Assembly: GCA_026004615.1 (NCBI GenBank)
Contig: BPJM01000003.1
Coordinates: 248,001 to 312,000 of the forward strand
Direction: 5' to 3'
Length of the DNA stretch: 64,000 bases
Source: Planctomycetota bacterium
GTDB taxonomy: Bacteria > Planctomycetota > J058 > J103
Part shown: one piece after another, positions 61,850 to 64,000 of the stretch
Layout of the letters: each line of letters opens with the position of its first letter
Numbering within the stretch: position 1 is the stretch's first letter
The notes under the pieces: model-generated
Databases searched by the model: none
The model's input: the letters and a program-made list of their open reading frames with translations, nothing else
Told to the model about the DNA's origin: nothing
Translations under genes and position numbers: made by a program

Positions 61850-63817
61850 TCAGCCCGGGGGAGGCTGGCGGAGCACGCGGGTGGCGCCACGCCGCTCGGT
61901 CAGCCCCTGCGCATCGAAGTATTCCAGGAGCGGGATGGCCCACTTGCGGGTGGTGCCGAGTGCGTCGCGAAGGCGGCGGCGCTGAACGGCTCGCCGCGCT
62001 GCAGGGGTTCTAGCAGCGCGCGGCGCGCCCGCGCCACCACCTCGGGAGCGAAGAACAGTCCCGGCGCCACCTCGAGCAGCTCGCCCCGGTGCGCCAACAG
62101 CCCCAGCAGCGCCCGCACCTCGGCCACCCGTTGCGGGCGGCTCACCGAGCGCCGCCGCCGCCTGTTCCGCGCTGTCGGGCGGCTGCGCGCCGGCCTGGCG
62201 ATACAGCGCGCGCCAGCCGCTCGGCCAGCGCCTGCTGCCGGGGCTCGAGCGCCACCTGGCGCCCGGGCAGCGCGAGCCCGCCGGCGGTGCCGCGCTCGAT
62301 CGTGCCGGCCTGGAGCGCCGCCTCGAGCGCGCGCTCGAACAGCGCCTCGTCCAGTCCCGCCGCCGCGCGCAGCTCGCGCAGCTCGATCTCCGGCAGCAGC
62401 GGCCGCTCGCCGAACAGCTCCCCGAGCCGCTCGACCAGACGCCGGCTGGCCGCCGCCAGCGCCTCGCGGTGCACCAGCGCCGCGCCGTGCCGCAGCGCCA
62501 CCAGCTCGCCCGCTGCGGTCAACTCGCCGGCGAGCCGCTCGGTCAGCACGCGACCGAGCCCGGTGCGTTGCCGCAGGCGCTCCAGCGCCAGCGGCACCAG
62601 CTCGCTCTGCCGCACCGTCTCGGCCAGGAGCGCGCGCGGCTCGCCCAGCGCCCGCTCCAGCTTCGCCAGCCCTTGCAGCACCCGTACCCGGCCCGGCTTG
62701 AGCCGCCGCTCGAGCAGGGCGATGACCGTGCCACCCCCGAGCGTGCGGCTGGCGCTGGCGTCGCGCACGATGAACCGGTCGCCCGGGGCCGCCACCACCG
62801 GCTCGCCGAGCCGCAGCTGCACCAGCGCCTGCGCCCCGGGCACCAGCGGCGTGCCCTCGAGCAGGGCCAGCCGGCCGAGCACCTCCGCGGTGCCCAGGTG
62901 CACCCGTACCGCCGCCATGTGCGCGAGCGGGCCGCGCGCGCTCGGCAGCAGCGCCAGGCGCGCCCCCAGCAGTGTGCTGCCGGCGAGCGAGCCGGGTTCG
63001 CCCACCACCATGCCGCGGTGCACCTGCTTGTAGTCGACCTCGGCGAGATTGAGTGCGGTCGAATGGCCCGCGCGCGCGCGCGCCACCCTCGGCCCCGTAG
63101 GCCTGCAGCCCCCGCACCCGCCCGCGCAGTCCCGCTGGCGCGATCTCGGACCAGCTCGCCCGGGGCGACGGTGCCGCTGAGCGGGATCCCGGTGACGACG
63201 GTGCCGAAGCCGCGCGCGCTGAACACGCGCTGGATGGGCATGCGCAGCGGGCCGGTGGCCGGGCGCGGGCCGGCGCGGCGGCAGGCCGCCTCCAGCGCCG
63301 CGCGCAGCTCGGGCAGGCCCTCGCCCGTGCTCGCGCTCACCGGCAGGATCGGCGCCTGGGCGAGGAAGGTGCCCGCGAGCGCCTGCCGCACCTCCTCCGC
63401 TGCCAGCTCCACCAGGTCCGGCTCGGCGAGATCGATCTTGCTCAGCGCCACCACCCCGTCCCGGATACCCAGCAGGTCCATGATCTCCAGGTGCTCGCGG
63501 GTCTGGGGCATGACGCCCTCGTTCGCATCGACCACCAGCAGCGCGATGTCGATGCCGCTCGCCCCGGCGACCATGTTCTTGATGAAGCGCTCGTGGCCGG
63601 GCACATCGACGAAGCCGACCAGGCTGCCGTCCGCGAGCGGCATGCGCGCGAAGCCCAGGTCGATCGTCATGCCGCGCGCCTTCTCCTCGGGCAGCCGGTC
63701 GGGATCGATGCCGGTGAGCGCCCGCACCAGCGTGGACTTGCCGTGGTCGATGTGGCCGGCGGTGCCGATGACGACCTCGAAGATGGCGCTGCGCTCGGCG
63801 CTCTGCTGCGGTGCCAT
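61850..63817 (-). CDS. selB: Selenocysteine-specific elongation factor SelB, broken by about five apparent frameshifts
   Basis: The G domain is intact from the ATG at 63817 (GTAGHIDHGKST, DVPGHERFIKNM, SKIDL, then PLRMPIQRVFSARGFGTVVTG of domain 2). The frame then changes at about 63155, 63062-63082 (GC repeat), about 62210 and about 62148, each as one extra base, and at about 61968 as one missing base. Read across these, the product is SelB to the end: LNLAEVDYKQVHRGMVVGEP of domain 3, winged helices, and a C-terminus DALGTTRKWAIPLLEYFDAQGLTERRG of the SECIS-binding type, ending at the TGA 61850. If real the gene is dead; if the indels are sequencing errors, the organism reads UGA as selenocysteine. 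Confidence 0.85.
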
Positions 63818-63915
63818 GGCCGCCGTCCCGTCGCCCGACGCCCGCGCGGGCCCGAGCCCCCAGCGTGTGCGGGCCCGCGGCGCCTGTCAAGCGCGAGCTG
63901 CCCCGCCGGGGGCGC

Positions 63916-63943
63916 TTGATCGGCGCTCGCCCGGACGTATGAT
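63916..63943 (+). promoter_or_regulatory. Promoter of the last, truncated gene
   Basis: TTGATC (63916-63921), 16-nt spacer, TATGAT (63938-63943), ending 8 nt before the ATG at 63952. It fits the same 16-nt-spacer, leaderless pattern as other genes here. Confidence 0.55.
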
Positions 63944-63951
63944 CGCCAGCC

Positions 63952-64000
63952 ATGGAGCGGGGGACGGCCAGGCAGAGCGGCTCGGCGCCATGCCGCAGCA
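63952..64000 (+). CDS. 5' end of a gene running off the window
   Basis: An ATG after a strong -10 opens a frame (MERGTARQSGSAPCRS) to the window end. Sixteen residues are not enough for identification. It is divergent from selB; selA would be a natural neighbour but nothing in the sequence shows it. Confidence 0.5.
   Translation, partial: MERGTARQSGSAPCRS

Overview
This window looks like part of a very GC-rich (mostly G/C-ending codons) chromosome from a diderm, Gram-negative-type bacterium. Pointers to a diderm envelope are two FadL/OmpP1-type outer-membrane beta-barrels, a GT9 heptosyltransferase-like enzyme and several lipoproteins. A 78-aa lysine-rich 'small basic protein' of the kind I know from Planctomycetes-Verrucomicrobia-Chlamydiae genomes, two ECF sigma/anti-sigma loci and many large secreted repeat proteins suggest a planctomycete-like or otherwise PVC-related lineage. 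This placement is inference and no rRNA is present to test it.

Layout. 1-18.4 kb: a kelch lipoprotein, a class V aminotransferase overlapping a DUF1015 gene, a long coiled-coil protein, a frameshifted VCBS/FG-GAP lipoprotein, a large frameshifted helical lipoprotein, a cytochrome c'-like lipoprotein, a GT9 enzyme, a FadL porin and a GuaB1-type GMP reductase. 18.4-25.7 kb: Fic protein, 75-aa protein, groEL immediately followed by a dnaJ-like gene, lipoprotein, second FadL porin and DUF2062 membrane protein. 25.8-34.8 kb: an ECF sigma with a FecR-type anti-sigma, a CPBP membrane protease, and a five-gene operon (exported coiled-coil protein, ECF sigma, zinc-finger anti-sigma, HtrA-like protein without its catalytic residues, HEAT-PDZ protein). 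35.0-42.9 kb: pseudo-receiver patatin plus a twin-winged-helix methyltransferase, a radical SAM enzyme overlapping a small protein, a MarR/protoglobin pair under a palindromic operator, and a cellulose-synthase-like GT2. 43.0-49.8 kb: mnmA, a Spy-like anchored protein, queC-queE, a SPOR protein overlapping a DUF89 gene, the small basic protein and tRNA-Asn(GUU). 49.8-53.8 kb is an accessory stretch: degenerate IS256-type transposase, mgtE with a long leader, and about 1.3 kb without a recognisable gene. 53.8-64 kb: pepF, an SDR lacking its active site, queF, a methyltransferase, two exported proteins, a ChaN/TIKI-like protein, selB riddled with frameshifts and the start of one more gene.

Themes. 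tRNA biology is rich: queC, queE and queF, mnmA, selB, and a queuosine-substrate tRNA-Asn. Envelope signalling is the other theme (two ECF loci, pseudo-HtrA, PDZ scaffold, CPBP protease). Several genes have a -10 hexamer ending 6-9 nt before the start codon, so leaderless transcripts appear common; clear promoters mostly have 16-nt spacers. At least nine apparent single-base indels, eight of them extra bases and most in short homopolymers or GC repeats, break four long genes; these look more like assembly errors than biology, though the cluster in selB deserves a check. Candidates for an undescribed system are the ECF operon with the pseudo-HtrA, the MarR/protoglobin pair, and the adjacent patatin/methyltransferase and radical SAM/small-protein operons.
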